64,000 nt of DNA, from contig NC_134032.1 in NCBI RefSeq assembly GCF_964204645.1, positions 3,870,916 to 3,934,915 of the forward strand. Direction: 5' to 3'. The translations under genes and the position numbers were made by a program. Source of the DNA: Tubulanus polymorphus. Its lineage: Eukaryota > Nemertea > Palaeonemertea > Tubulaniformes > Tubulanidae. The first letter of the stretch is position 1. Every line of letters starts with the position of its first letter. The notes beneath the pieces are model-generated. The model saw only the letters and a program-made list of their open reading frames with translations, ran no database searches and was not told the DNA's origin. Below, piece after piece: positions 19,776 to 32,500 of the stretch.

Positions 19776-20841
19776 TTATTATACATATTTTTTTACTAAA
19801 TTGATTTTAGAAGTTCAATGATTTAAATATGTTTTATTTCAATCACACTTTACTAACACTTTTAATGTTTAAAAATCTAACTCATACAAATATGAATATT
19901 GAAATGATGTTGTAAATATATACTTTTATATTGAATAATCTGTCAATTTAAATGTTATTCATGTACATGATTATTTTAAGAGTAATAGGGGTAATGGGCT
20001 TTCAAGTTAAAGGTTGAATGGTCGAGTTTATTAAAAACAAATATTAAAAGTAATTTAAAACTATAATATATTTTCATAACTGTGTGCATTTCAGTTGAAT
20101 AATAGAATAATTATTATTACCCTTCTTCTTCATCTGTACACTTCATCATCCACGGGATATTTACTGCTCTAAATATTATAAGCACTGTCGAGCTGTAGTT
20201 TTAAAGATCGATGAATCAACGTGTGTCTTTACATCGTCGTTCCGCGGATCCGCTCGAATTCCCCTCGCCATGAAAATCAAATCAAGTACAAATGAATGTA
20301 TTACTCCCGGTGATTTGACCGCGAGCTTCAAGCAAATAAATTAACAATATTCTATTTTCCTTTACAAAATTTACGGATATTTAGTACTATATATCATTTA
20401 AGTACCATTTAAGTACCGGCGAGTCGTAGGGCTAAACTAAACACGCCGACAAGATGCAGCGGAAAAAAAGTCTGAAGTGTTTACGAGGTACCAAAATAAA
20501 TGAATTTATTACTACCAGTGATTCGGCCACGGGTTTCAACCATGTATCGTTTTCAGTATACACCGATCTTTACCAAATATATGATAAAATATTTGATAAA
20601 TAACTGTATATAACACATGCTTATCCCTAAGCTGAAATGACGCTTGATATTCGGATTCAGTATTTCCGATACCGCGGGTGATCGGAGACTGTTTGGCCGC
20701 TTGAAGTGTTTATTGAGTTGTGCTACTTTTAAGCAACGTGCTTTACTGTTTCAAACAATCACAATATAATTGTTGTGTTTATTTACGGACACATGGATTG
20801 AAATTCAAACAAAATTTGCAATAGAAAATCCGACAACATTG
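19776..20841. other. Polinton right margin and decayed repeats, no gene
   Basis: AT-rich to about 20060, then ordinary host-like sequence. Two diverged copies of a segment (AATGAATTTATTACTNCC... with GTGATT and the GGTTTCAA-type end) lie near 20285-20345 and 20490-20560. At 20697-20790 a stretch beginning CCGCTTGAAGTGTTTAT recurs in diverged, inverted form at 59110-59215. These look like old dispersed repeats. Confidence 0.45.
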
Positions 20842-21033
20842 CTATGACACGTAGCACAAAAGATTTGCTTCTTTGTCCGAACATAAAATATAACACGAAT
20901 CACTGCGAATAGTTAGGTTATCGGTCCTAGCGTACTGACGCTTTAAAATGAGTTTATTATGACGACTGAAACCTTTGTTTGAGATTGACAGAGCGATCAG
21001 AGTGAGTAATATTAGAAGTGCCGTTTTATCCAT
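20842..21033 (-). CDS. Candidate small secreted peptide precursor
   Basis: A 63-codon frame whose first 20-23 residues (MDKTALLILLTLIALSI) look like a signal peptide. It is followed by a short basic stretch with a dibasic KR site, and then about 31 residues starting with Gln and containing three cysteines (C-x3-C-x9-C). This is the layout of a neuropeptide or small secreted peptide precursor, but it matches no family I know, and the odd cysteine number is a weakness. The frame is also open upstream of this Met. It lies divergently next to a GPCR relic. Low-moderate confidence. Confidence 0.3.
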   Translation of the reverse strand: MDKTALLILLTLIALSISNKGFSRHNKLILKRQYARTDNLTIRSDSCYILCSDKEANLLCYVS

Positions 21034-21184
21034 AATTATATACGGTGAGTTTGATGTCGAGCATCTCAACTGTAATTTCATATCGGTTGTTGAGAAATGA
21101 TAACAGTTGATTGACGGGTGCATCGTGTGCGTTTCTGCGCAGTTCACCGAGTAGCATTCGGATTCTAAACGGCTGGTATCATCA

Positions 21185-22377
21185 ATGAATAATGTTACTA
21201 TCATCGCCGTTACTACAACCCAGCGACTCTCATACGCTGCTAGGACACCAGCTCTTATTACAGCCTTTAGAAGTTTCACTAGACGCGCTTATCTTCTCAA
21301 CTTCTACACATTTACTTTGTTAGTGTTTCCACTCGGAAGTGTGTTCTACTTTCTGACAATAAATCTACTGATAAAATGTCGCAGATACCAGACTGTTCGT
21401 TACACGTTCCCCTATCTCATAACTCTCGCGTTTTCAGAACAAATCGTTTTATTTATCAAGCTGAGCAACTTTCCATGTTATTTGAAATACATCCTGGTTA
21501 AATTCCAATTTTACCCGAAAATATGTGGAGATAACTATTATTTGACATTGTCAAAACATGGCAAACTGTGTTCATCATCATTGTACCATTTCTATTATTA
21601 TTTTCAGTACATCCCTAACAAATTCATTCCAAAATGTTTGTTGGTTAACATATCTTACAACCAAGCAATAGCAGTATCACACTACATAGTCTTAGCAATT
21701 GCTGTTGAAAGATTTGTTTCTATACGTTTTCCATTCTTTCATATGAGATATTTCACCTACAAGCGGCGTGTAATCATAGTATGTGGTGTCATCGTGTTTT
21801 CCTGCATCATAACCTCGATTCTTCGAGTAAAAGCATCTACATTTATCTCAATGCGGTTCGTAGATATAACGAAACCTTCACTCAATTCAGTTGCAAGCAG
21901 TCTTACAGGATGAACCAATTTCATTATGTCATTATAACAATGGCAAGAGTATTCTTTCAGGAGATATTTCCGGCCATTGCGATCATCATAGCATCAATTC
22001 TAACTGATTTATCACGTGCTCAGAAATCTACCATGTTGAATAGAACGGGAGCAGAACGCTTTCGGTCATCGACCAGTAAAACACTTCTAGTTGTCATTTT
22101 AGTCTATATAATTTGTGTTCTACCCAACACTGTCACTAAATTCACGCATAACTTCAACGAATTTCTCATGTATGCGATCTGGATAAACCATCGTTTTAAT
22201 TTTTACGGATCCCCTACTAGAACGTTTTACCTAATAGTTTTGTGGCGTGAATTAGAAGGAATATTCTACGGATTTCGAAACGTCTTGTTCCGCGTAAACT
22301 TTTTCATATATTTTGGTACGTTACAAGTTTTTAGAAGACAATTTATAAAACTGTTCTATTACAATACTGATTCATGA
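21185..22377 (+). pseudogene. Rhodopsin-class GPCR, frameshifted
   Basis: Two overlapping frames together show a seven-helix receptor. Helices 1-2 lie at about 21300-21470. Helix 3 ends in AIAVERFVSIRFPF (an ERF variant of the DRY motif, about 21700) and helix 4 is RVIIVCGVIVFSCIITSI (about 21770). After a shift near 21830-21850 come helix 5 (IFPAIAIIIASIL), helix 6 with VVILVYIICVLPNT (a CxLP variant) and a helix 7-like end, VNFFIYFGTLQVFRRQF, in place of NPxxY. It resembles lophotrochozoan peptide (FMRFamide-type) receptors, which are often single-exon. The frameshift and motif drift suggest a pseudogene, although one sequencing error could account for the shift. The ligand is unknown. Confidence 0.65.
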
Positions 22378-22486
22378 AATAAAATTCAATAGGAGATGCG
22401 AATACTTTGACTTCCGATTATGAAATGCCTACTTCTAAAAACTAGCATCAGCATGCATAGCAGGTTTCCCCTAATACACATATCTA

Positions 22487-22640
22487 ACAACCCGCAAAAC
22501 CAGCTATCCCGCCAGAAGGCGTGAAGAGCAGTAGGTCATCCATTGTCAAAATTAGTTAATTTTCAATGAACTTTGAACTGGATTTTTTGACTCCCGAATC
22601 CAAATATTATCACAGCATCATCAAATACAAATACCTTCGA
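22487..22640 (-). repeat. Fragment of a dispersed MITE family (GGGTACC/GGGTAACC ends), inverted copy
   Basis: The end-like CCCGCAAAACCAGCTATCCC and the internal GAGCAGTAGGTCATCC match, inverted and diverged, the full copy at 37994-38338. Related copies or fragments occur at 39285-39402, 53346-53615 and 56109-56310. Confidence 0.45.
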
Positions 22641-23171
22641 TCTTTTACTCGGATATTGGTATAATAGTTTTCTTACATAATTGAGCTCCAGTTACTGATA
22701 GATTGATTGAAAACTTACAGTTATGTATCGGTGACGATGGAATAATACATTCAAACGGCAGAATCGACGATGCTGACATTTCTGATTTGGCAAAGAGACC
22801 TATCCTATTTCGTTGCCAAAGTATCAAAAATTTGTGGATTTGGTGATTTTGAGATCACATTACTTGAATTTTCATCTACGTGTGAATGCTACCATCGCCG
22901 AGGTACGAACTCTTTATTGAATTCCAGATCTCAGACAGCGCGTTAAAACGTAATTAAAGCCATGTTTTAAATGCAAGCGTATTCAGGGTCAACCTTCCAC
23001 TACATCTGCCTTTGCCTAGCAATCGAGTAGTATCGGTTCTGGCAGTCGAGTAATATCGGTCCCATATTTCTATTATACGGATTTAGATTACTTAGGCCCT
23101 CTTGTGATAAAGTCTGGTCATAGTGAATCGAAATGCTACACTTGCCTTTTATATGTGTCGACCTATCGGTC

Positions 23172-23335
23172 GAGCTATGGTGGCTGATTCGGTACATGTA
23201 AAATTTATTTTCGTCGTCCACGAAAACGCGCAAAACAAATCTGACCGCGCAAAAACAAATATTACTGCGCAAAAACAAACTTACAACGCGCAAAAATGAA
23301 TATTTTTTTTAATCGCCAGCGGTCGTGAAATTAAA
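23172..23335. repeat. Dispersed repeat with GCGCAAAAACAAA units
   Basis: Begins AGCTATGGTGGCTGATTCGG and continues with four GCGCAAAA(A)CAAA-type units. The same opening and the same kind of GCGCAAAAACGAA units occur in the insertion inside the opsin relic at 60979, so this is a mobile or dispersed family. Confidence 0.5.
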
Positions 23336-25007
<1,672 letters not shown>

Positions 25008-25051
25008 CATATAGTGTGGTATTTAGTAATCTAGTAATTTAGGGGGATACA

Positions 25052-28000
25052 TCATGGAGGTTCAAAGGCTGCTTTCAGAAACTTACATAATTTGACAAGA
25101 GTATTTTTTGGGGAATTGAAAAGGGTTGTCAGTTTATAATGACTAGGTCTTGTTAAACAGAATTGTGGTAAGCACTGTGATCTTAGAATTGTATATTCTG
25201 GACATTCAAATAAAAAGTGATATTCATTTCCAATTACATTTTGGTTGCATTTTAAACAAAATCTCTGGTTTTCAGCTGTATTACTATATCTACCGGTTTC
25301 AATCGGTAGTTTGTGATTACTACATCTAAACCGGCACAATGTGCGTCGCAATGAACTAGGGAGGTCATGCAAATATGGTTCGAACTTTAGTTCAGTTTTG
25401 ATCATAGAATACATTAGTCCTTTTGAGCTGTTACGGCAATCGGCCCTCCATTTTTGAGTAAATTGGTCTTGAAGACGCTGTTTGATCGATTCACCAATAA
25501 GTTCAGGATTAACTCGCTCGTGATTTACCCAGTAGTTCATTAAACCACACTCTTCTAGTGTGCATTTTATATAACTTAACCACTTGGTTGTTTTTCCATG
25601 GAGCAAGTGCATATTAAAAAGCATTTTATACATTTGACCCGATAATGTCGATACATCATTCCATAAAAGCTTTGCCCAGAACTTAACCATTTTACTCTCG
25701 ATGATTATCGCAAACGGGGTTCTACCTAATTCACCATAGACCATATAATTTGGGGTAGACCGGTTTACATGTAGTAAATATTTACAAAAACGCAGGTGGT
25801 ATTTCTCTAAAATAGCAGTTGATTCGTAACCCCATATTTCACATGCATACGTAAGGATTGGTTCGACCATAGCATCAAAAAGTTCTAAACCTATGTCTGT
25901 ATCTAAAGAGTACTGTTGGACCTTTTTCAAGACAGAAAATAGTTGGTTTTAATCTTGTTTTCCTTTTTTGGAATATTAGTATTTTAGTCTTTGCTGGGTT
26001 GATTTTCAATTACCATAGGTCACAATATTCAGACAAAGAATCACGTGCTAATTGTAGGCCTTCCATCGAGTCAGATAAAATAAGGGTATCGTCTGCATAC
26101 AAAAGCACTAAAAGTCTCAACCAGAAATTTACTTCATCATTATTATCAATACATACACTTTGACAGCCTTTACTCAATAGAAAGTTTTCAAGATCGTTTA
26201 CATATAGACTAAAAAGTAGTGGGGATAGATTATCTCCCTGCTTGAGACCAATATGACTATGAAAAAACTCGGAATTCCTTCCGTTAGTCGAAACACAACA
26301 TTTGACGGACTTATACATATTTATTACGATATTGTAAAATTTACCTGTGATTCCGTGGTTATCTAATTTTTTCCAAAGTGCTTTTCTCCAGATTTTATCG
26401 AACGCTTTTTCATAATCAATAAATGCACAGTATAATTTGCGATTTTTACCCAAAAACAAGTCAACAACTGATTTCAGTGTAAATATATGGTCAGTAACCC
26501 CATGTTTCTTACGGAAGCCGGCTTGTATAAGACTTAACAACTGGTTGCACTCTAGAAATTCAGATAATCGACTGTTAACCAGACTAGTAAATAGTTTGCC
26601 TAGACAGCTCGTTAGTGAAATGCCCCGGTAGTTATCTGGGCAATTAGGATCCCCTTTGTTTTTAAAAAGTGGAATTATTGTTGATAGTCCCCAGTCGTGT
26701 GGGTAAATTCCTGAGTCCAAGATACGATTAAATAAGGTAGTGAGAACAGGTGATAAATCATTTGCAACTGATTTAAGCATTTCGTTGATTATCTCATCGG
26801 GTCCGGGTGACTTGTTATTTTTTAGTTTTTTGATTGCATTTATAACCTCTTCTTCAGTTAGGTCTCTATTAAGGGCATCAAAATTCAACGTTGCAAAATC
26901 GAAATCGAAATGTCCCTCTGGGGGTTCAGTATTATCATAGTTGGGTTTTCTATTTAGTGTATGAAAATGGTTCACCAAGTCGTCAAAATTTGCTTCACAT
27001 TGTGGTGCATTCGCCTTTTTGCGGAAAAACTTCCAGAAACTTTTAGGATCAGACTTCTTTAATATTCTAATTTCTTGATTAGTTCCTGTCGTGCGCGCAT
27101 TTCGTTCACGATTAACCGATTGTTTATAGTTAGTGTATGCGTTGTTCAGAAATTGTTTAGTTTGTTCATTTTTGGTACTCTTATAGTGCCTTTTGGCACG
27201 CCTATATGCCCGGCGCTTTTCTATGACATTACGTGAATGGTGACGTGAGGCTTTATCATTGTTGGTACGTTTACCTAGTAATCTTTCCCCCATTGTATCT
27301 AGAGCCGTTCGCTTTAACGTGTCACAGAGACGTTTGTTACAAGTGTTAGGTTCCGCCTGGTTTAATAAATCTTGCTGGATAATATCAATGCCCGTACTAT
27401 TATGGATTTTATCCATGTAATCAACGATTTTAGTTTTGTTCCAATTAATCTTTCGTGATCTATTAACAGGTTCTTCGTTGGTGTCATTTATTATTGTTGA
27501 TTTGCTAGAAATTTTGATTTCGATAGGGCAATGAACATCTGAAAATAGTCGGTCGAAACACAACACTTTAAAATGCACGATTTTTTCAAATAGGGGATAA
27601 CTCGCTATGCCGTAATCGACCACATGAAAATTACCTGACTTAACGCATGTGTGTTTGCCCACATTTTTATCTTCACCGAGACGACCATTACATATAAACA
27701 TAGTGTGTGATTTACAAAATTCGACTAATCTGTAACCGTTATTGTTGATGCCGTTATCGGAATTGGTTCTTTGTAGCATATCATTTACAGTTAACGAGCG
27801 AACAGCTAAAACGTCGTCTTGAAAAATTTCACTAAGGTCTAAATATTCTATATATCTGTCATCAATGGGCGTATAGTCTAAAAGGTTGCGAGTGTGAGCG
27901 TTGAAATCGCCACACAATAAGAGGTATTCATTGTCACAGTTATAAAGCGATATTAATTCAGAATCTAAATCGTCGAACAATTCGACTCTTCCGTAGATAC

Positions 28001-28394
28001 TACTCTCCGGGGGGATATACACGGAACCTAAAAGTAGATCTTTATCTTCATTTAACATTTTTTTATCAAATTTAAGCCAGTGAATTAGTTTACTCGTTTT
28101 CTTCTCCATGGTTACATATTTTTTCAGTACCTTTTTTATAAGAATGACAATTCCACCTGACCGTCTCACTGATAGATTTGTTCGGTTGTTCACATATGGG
28201 AAAAAACCAAGTTTTTCACTGAAAACATTCAGCCAAAACTCGTCTGAACTGTCTAGTTTTGTCTCGGTGAGAATTACTATATCGTTACAGAGTAGAAGAT
28301 CAATAAATTCATCGTATTTACTTTTCGATTTAAGCCCGCAAACATTTAAGTTCAACAGTGATATACTAGGGGTGTTTCCACTTTTCGTATCCAC
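25052..28394 (-). pseudogene. LINE ORF2: endonuclease and reverse transcriptase, internally deleted
   Basis: N-terminal APE-type endonuclease: LLNLNVCGLKSK, LTETKLDSSDEFW, SVYIPPESS, LLCGDFNAHTRN and a closing SDVHCPIEI (where SDH is usual). Reverse transcriptase: IIPLFKNKGDPNCPDNYRGI, AFIDYEKAFDKIW, HIGLKQGDNLSPLLF and the catalytic YADDTLIL. After YCDLW a TAA stops the frame near 26008-26010. About 80 bases later the reading shifts frame, and the thumb seems to lack roughly 50 residues between KTKILIFQKR and the GLELFDAMVEPILTYACEIWG block. The C-terminus ends with CLKCNQNVIGNEYHFLFEC, a CxxC-x7-H-x4-C knuckle. The stop, frameshift and likely deletion make it inactive. Confidence 0.88.
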
Positions 28395-28400
28395 CCAATC

Positions 28401-29345
28401 CTATTCCGCGTTCATCTCTAGTATTGCCCGTGCATTTTCTAAGGCGGCACTAATGCTATCGGGTCCAGTGTTTTCAGTAATCACGCTGTCGGTCGATGTC
28501 GATGCTTTCGCTTTCTTAGGTACTTGTTTCACCCTCTCTCGTCCGCTATTATTTTGCTGCTGTCGTGTGGGGGTTTCTTCCGTGATATCTTCGGATGGGG
28601 GTCTCTCGCGTTTTTTGTCGTCTTTTCTTCTAGCTGTTTCTACCTGTCTGCTCGTATTATCTTCTTTGGTGTTATAACGATTAGTATCAGTGTAGTTATT
28701 ATCGGGCTCTTGGTTGTTGATCAATCGACCGTTGCTAGCCATTTTTAGGTTTTTTCCACCAGGTATCATGTGTAATAGTTTACGGGTGTTAATTTCGTGA
28801 AGGCGCTCTATATGAGATTTGCTGCTTCTGAGCCATACATCTACGAATTTCCTGTTGTTTTTCAGTTTACGCTTAGCTTGCAGTATTTCGATTTTAATGT
28901 TTTTGTTCTCGAATGCTAACTTGACGAGTGGTAGTTCCTTGGTTGTTCGTTGTCTGAGTCTAATACACTTTCCAATTTTAGGGGCAGGTTCTACAAGCAG
29001 GGAGAGCATTTCGGTACATACATTGTTCAAGTTCTCGTTTTCTTCCATTCTGAGCCCAGAAATAATCACACAGTTGTCGGGGTCGTCTAGAGGATCTCGC
29101 TTTATTCTGGAATTCACTTCTATTTGCAATTCCATGCATAAATTTTCCATTTTTTTCATGTCGGATTTTGATGCTGCTAACTCACTTCTGCATTTTGCTA
29201 TCGTGGTATTGGCTTTTTTAAGTTTCGCGGTGAGGGCGGCATTTTCTTCAGCTATATCATCTAGTTTTGCGCAGGTGAACTCAGAGGAAGTTTTAAGATC
29301 CGAAATATCAATATCAATATTGTGCTCCTGCCGCGTTTTGGGCAC
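28401..29345 (-). CDS. LINE ORF1 protein (coiled coil plus RRM-like domain)
   Basis: Intact 314-codon frame. An N-terminal coiled coil (residues about 20-85, heptads around LTAKLKKANTTIAKCRSEL) is followed by an RNA-binding-like fold (CVIISGLRMEENENL, then IGKCIRLRQ, ELPLVKLAF and FVDVWLRSSKSHIERLHEIN). The last third is charged and low in complexity. This is the architecture of LINE ORF1 nucleic-acid chaperones that coat the element RNA. It ends 6 bases before ORF2. The intact frame contrasts with the damaged ORF2. Confidence 0.75.
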   Translation of the reverse strand: MPKTRQEHNIDIDISDLKTSSEFTCAKLDDIAEENAALTAKLKKANTTIAKCRSELAASKSDMKKMENLCMELQIEVNSRIKRDPLDDPDNCVIISGLRMEENENLNNVCTEMLSLLVEPAPKIGKCIRLRQRTTKELPLVKLAFENKNIKIEILQAKRKLKNNRKFVDVWLRSSKSHIERLHEINTRKLLHMIPGGKNLKMASNGRLINNQEPDNNYTDTNRYNTKEDNTSRQVETARRKDDKKRERPPSEDITEETPTRQQQNNSGRERVKQVPKKAKASTSTDSVITENTGPDSISAALENARAILEMNAE

Positions 29346-29850
29346 GAGTAGCTCACGTAATCTTAATTGAAAGTCGAGATCACAGGCAGATATTGAGGTC
29401 TATGGCCCACACATAACATCATAAATTGGTCAGGAAATAAAGTGTTTTGTGGTATAGATGACACGTTTGTACGATTTTACACTGTAAATTTATAATTTTT
29501 TAGGACTTAAGGACCAAAAATCGGCAATATTTTTGATACAAACTGAGAAAGTATCAAAACATTTGAGAACGCGTTTTAATTCTTTGAGACATTTGGATAT
29601 ACTAAGAGACATTTTCAAAACTAAGAGAGTTTAGATTTTCTATGAGCAAGAAGAAAGCAGGTACGTAGACTCAATTCTATGAGCCATTTTCAAAACTATC
29701 TCATAGTAGATTTTCTTCATGATTGTGGTTTTTTCATTTTCAATTGAATCATAGTCAGTCGTGGACTTTTCGGCACGAAGACTGCCAAAGGTCATACGTA
29801 GTTCATTAATATATACCTTTTGATGTGAATATAATTAGTGCTCCTCTACC

Positions 29851-30435
29851 ATGTCGCGCGTACGCATGATCGGGAGGAGTTCTGAATTCGACGGTGAATT
29901 CGCGACTTATCCTATCAAAGCTATGTTGAAACCTTATATGCGAATGATACCGGCACATTCTGTATACGTTCGGGTAATCACTGGTTTTGAAGTCCCTGTC
30001 GATCTTAAGGTAATCGTTAACGCAGTTTGCCGTACGATTTAGTTCCAAACGTTTGATATAGTAGGTAAGCATCTGTATATATGAAATGGAAGACGACATG
30101 AAAAATGAAATTCGTCGCGGCAAGAACTTTCATATATCGGACGACTCGAAATATCAAATAGAATTTCGATGAAATTCAACCTCAGTTTAGATTAATGAAA
30201 AAAACATGGAACACCAACCATGAAACATCAACTATGGACGTTTCGGAAACCGTTGGTTGAAATACCTGGTTGAATAATCTTGAACAAAATTTGTTGACAC
30301 TGTCTTTTTGAAGGGCAGTTTGAAATTTCAGGGGAGTTCGCTCGCTACCCCCGAACCCGGCACGGGCCTGGTTTAAACGACGTCACCGGCGTCAAGGTCG
30401 TATACCGTACATCAACGGGAAACCCTTGGCGTTAA
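29851..30435 (+). other. Two candidate coding exons sharing a GEFAxYP block
   Basis: The first, 29851-30009, is open and ends AAG|GTAATC like a splice donor. It includes DGEFATYPIKAM and VYVRVITGFEVPVDLK. The second starts after TTTCAG at 30332 and includes GEFARYPRTRHGPGLNDV and VVYRTSTGNPWR before a stop at 30435. Both carry GEFAxYP, suggesting duplicated exons of one gene family. A third open stretch, 30556-30654, has protein-like composition but no such block. Family not recognised; splicing unproven. Confidence 0.3.
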
Positions 30436-30654
30436 GCAGGGTTGGCTATCGGGGATCGATGTAACTTAAAAAAATTTCAAAGAAAATAAATTTACTACAC
30501 GTACTTGGTTTGGATTTTGGGGTCGGATTACCCATCGACATGTCGTGTTTTTAAAGAAGTCAGCGGCGACGATTTCGAGTTCACGAAACCCGTTTGCGGG
30601 TACATCAATGATATTCATCGGGTCACACGCGTCACCCGTCTTACTGAAACCTGA

Positions 30655-31632
30655 ATCTCATATGTGTTAAAACATAGTGAAACTTGCGTAAGTCGGAAGA
30701 TCGGACTTATCAAAAGGAATTGTGTCCTAATGAAGCAAACTTTTAAACATGTCTTTATGAAGGTTACGATGAATAAAAATGATACAGTGGAACCTCGATA
30801 TACAAAACGAACTCAGATACAACGATTCATCGGATATCGGTTCGCTGTAACGAGGTTCCCGACTGTTCATCAATATATCAATTATACCATGAAGATTAAA
30901 TCATTGAGAAATTGTTGGAAAGAATTTTTCAGGAAGTTATAAAATATACCGGTTTTGTACCGTGTTGTACCTGGTCACGAATCCGTAAGCTTTTTTAGGC
31001 CAGCCGTGGGCTGAGCCTATTACTATACAAATGGAGCGAATTTAAATGACATGGTTTCCAGATGATAGGCTTTTTCACAGTGCAACTGAGCATATATTCA
31101 TACGATTCATGCATTCAAGCTTTATCCATTCTCCAATTCCTAGGAAACCAAATTTTGAAAAAGGGCCTCATTAAAATTTGCAGTAGGTTTTTCGCGAAAA
31201 TCTGAACGCAAAAATATCAGTTTTATAAAGCCAATCAGAGTGCCCAGCGTGAGTGTTCACGTGAACCCGCGGTATGTTTACTCTTTTACTTCCGGGTTTT
31301 ATTTTAAGATTAAAAATTGTATTTCAAGATCGATTTCTGTGAAATCTTAGTTGATTTGGTTTTTGGGAAGAATTTTCATTTGCACTACATAAAATTCATA
31401 CTTGACAATTTCGCAAGGGTCGGGAAAAATAGCTTTTCATGTCGGATGGGTGACCTTGGTATGCTATGAGTTGGGAGTGTATTTTGACAAATATAACCCA
31501 CAGATTGCATTATTTATGCAGCATTTGTGGCGTGTGTTAAAGTTAAGGGCCAAAGAAAACGAAAATATGATTTAGAAAATTCCAATGGAAATTTTCATTA
31601 CCGGTAGTTTATATATCTCATTTTCATTATAG
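30655..31632. other. Intergenic, nothing firm
   Basis: No supported gene. A stretch near 30787-30870 (GTGGAACCTCGATATAC and CGAGGTTCC at opposite ends) looks like a small inverted-repeat element. The rest is unremarkable. Confidence 0.4.
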
Positions 31633-31889
31633 ATGAAGAAAGGGAAACAGACGACACTGATGAGAATGAAGAAGAGGTACAATGTTCTTCAATACCAGTA
31701 GGCAAATCCACAAGGAAAAAATGGAGGGATAGTGAAGTCAAGCAACTGAAACTGTTTTTCAGTACTTATATTAGTAAGAAGCAATATCCTTCTGTGGCCT
31801 GTGTGAAGTTTTTTGAATGTCATCCACACCAATGTAGAACAAAACAGCAAATTATTTCCAAAATGCAACAAATTTTTAGAAATTCATGA
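31633..31889 (+). other. Candidate terminal coding exon, KW-type charged domain
   Basis: Starts right after a good acceptor (TTTTCATTATAG) and is open for 85 codons to a TGA. The acidic start (EERETDDTDENEEE) is followed by RKKWRDSEVKQLKLFFSTYI, VKFFECHPHQCRTKQQIISKM. The pattern resembles a C-terminal KW-x-x-E...F...I...P...C domain common at the end of invertebrate zinc-finger and transposon-like proteins. No upstream exon was identified, so it may be a detached or decayed exon. Confidence 0.4.
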
Positions 31890-32149
31890 AAAATTAATTG
31901 CCCATTGCATTCTGGCTTTTGTGATGAAGATAGATAGAGGATAGTTGATAGCAGATAGATTGAGTGGATCAAGATATGTATGAATTTGATTTTCCAAATT
32001 TTGATGGTTTCATTTATTTACTTATTGTTATTGATGTCAAGCCGTCAGTCAGTTTTTAGCGGCAGCCTTGCTGCCAACAGCCCTTGCGAAGGTATATATT
32101 GTAACGTCTTTGCACTATAATAAAATGCTATAGGCGAAATTTCGCTTAG

Positions 32150-32500
32150 GCGTTGAATATCCGAATAACTAACTATTTTCATATTCTATTGGTACCCAGG
32201 CATATTTTGTAACTGCAATGAATCGCAAAATTGTAGCTTGCGACATTTTATATGATTGTGGTGAGTTTCAAGGCCGTTAGTTTTTGTATATGGTCACCAG
32301 GGGGCATTGAATACCTGAATAATTTAGTAATTTCATATTGTATTGGTCTCTAGGCAAATTTTGTAACCACAACCATTTGCAAAATTGTAGCTCATGACAT
32401 GTTCTATGATTGTGGTAAGGTCATTGCTTTCTTAATATGTTCACCAGGGGGCGTTGAATATTGAAATTTTCTGTTCGTTAAGCATTTCAAACCACTTCCT
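32150..32500 (+). repeat. Tandem copies of a dispersed repeat (CACCAGGGGGC family)
   Basis: About 160-base units repeat here: GCAAAATTGTAGCTYRYGACAT, ATGATTGTGGTRAG, AAGGYCATTG and GTYCACCAGGGGGC follow each other twice. The same order recurs at 45130-45210 and at 46580-46710 inside the 13.6-kb element, so this is a dispersed family. Near 32548 lies an ACATGTACATG-rich palindromic stretch. Confidence 0.6.

Larger units (their letters stand above)
2876..19782. promoter_or_regulatory. Recurrent TAAATG start motif at Polinton genes
   Basis: Of 16 gene starts visible in the element, 14 have the ATG embedded in TAAATG, mostly AATAAATG or TATAAATG with a following G, and usually after a T-rich run. 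Plus strand: 2882, 3272, 4051, 4408, 4653, 5096, 5546, 6887, 8361, 10447. Minus strand: 15204, 16594, 17195, 19775. Exceptions: 16219 and 18766. The same string is the core of poxvirus late promoters, where transcription starts within it. Whether it is a promoter here or only a favoured leader cannot be told from sequence. Confidence 0.7.
1..20060. mobile_element. Polinton/Maverick-type (adintovirus-like) element, left end outside the window
   Basis: The set protein-primed DNA polymerase B, double jelly-roll capsid protein, FtsK/HerA-type packaging ATPase and retroviral-type integrase is the defining gene set of Polintons. Plus-strand genes run to 14250 and minus-strand genes from 19775 back to 14593, so the two modules converge. 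The DNA is very AT-rich with tight gene spacing and no introns, unlike the flanks. The left terminus lies outside the window because the polymerase is already open at base 1. The right terminus is not resolved: the last recognisable gene begins at 19775, and base composition changes near 20060. The terminal inverted repeats and 6-bp target duplication expected of the family could not be checked. No adenovirus-type protease gene was recognised. Confidence 0.88.
25040..29400 (-). mobile_element. Non-LTR retrotransposon (LINE) with two ORFs, disabled
   Basis: Minus-strand element: ORF1 (29345-28401), then ORF2 with endonuclease and reverse transcriptase (28394-25052), separated by 6 bases. It is near full length at the 5' side, and the 3' end runs into an (AT)n tract. 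No target duplication was identified. The apurinic-type endonuclease plus RT and a C-terminal zinc-knuckle-like motif place it in the jockey/CR1/L2-like assemblage. A finer assignment would need a tree. Confidence 0.85.

Noticed and set aside
28108-29370. Plus-strand frames opposite LINE ORF1 and ORF2
   Set aside because: They are complements of the retrotransposon genes with Ser/Phe-rich artefactual composition.
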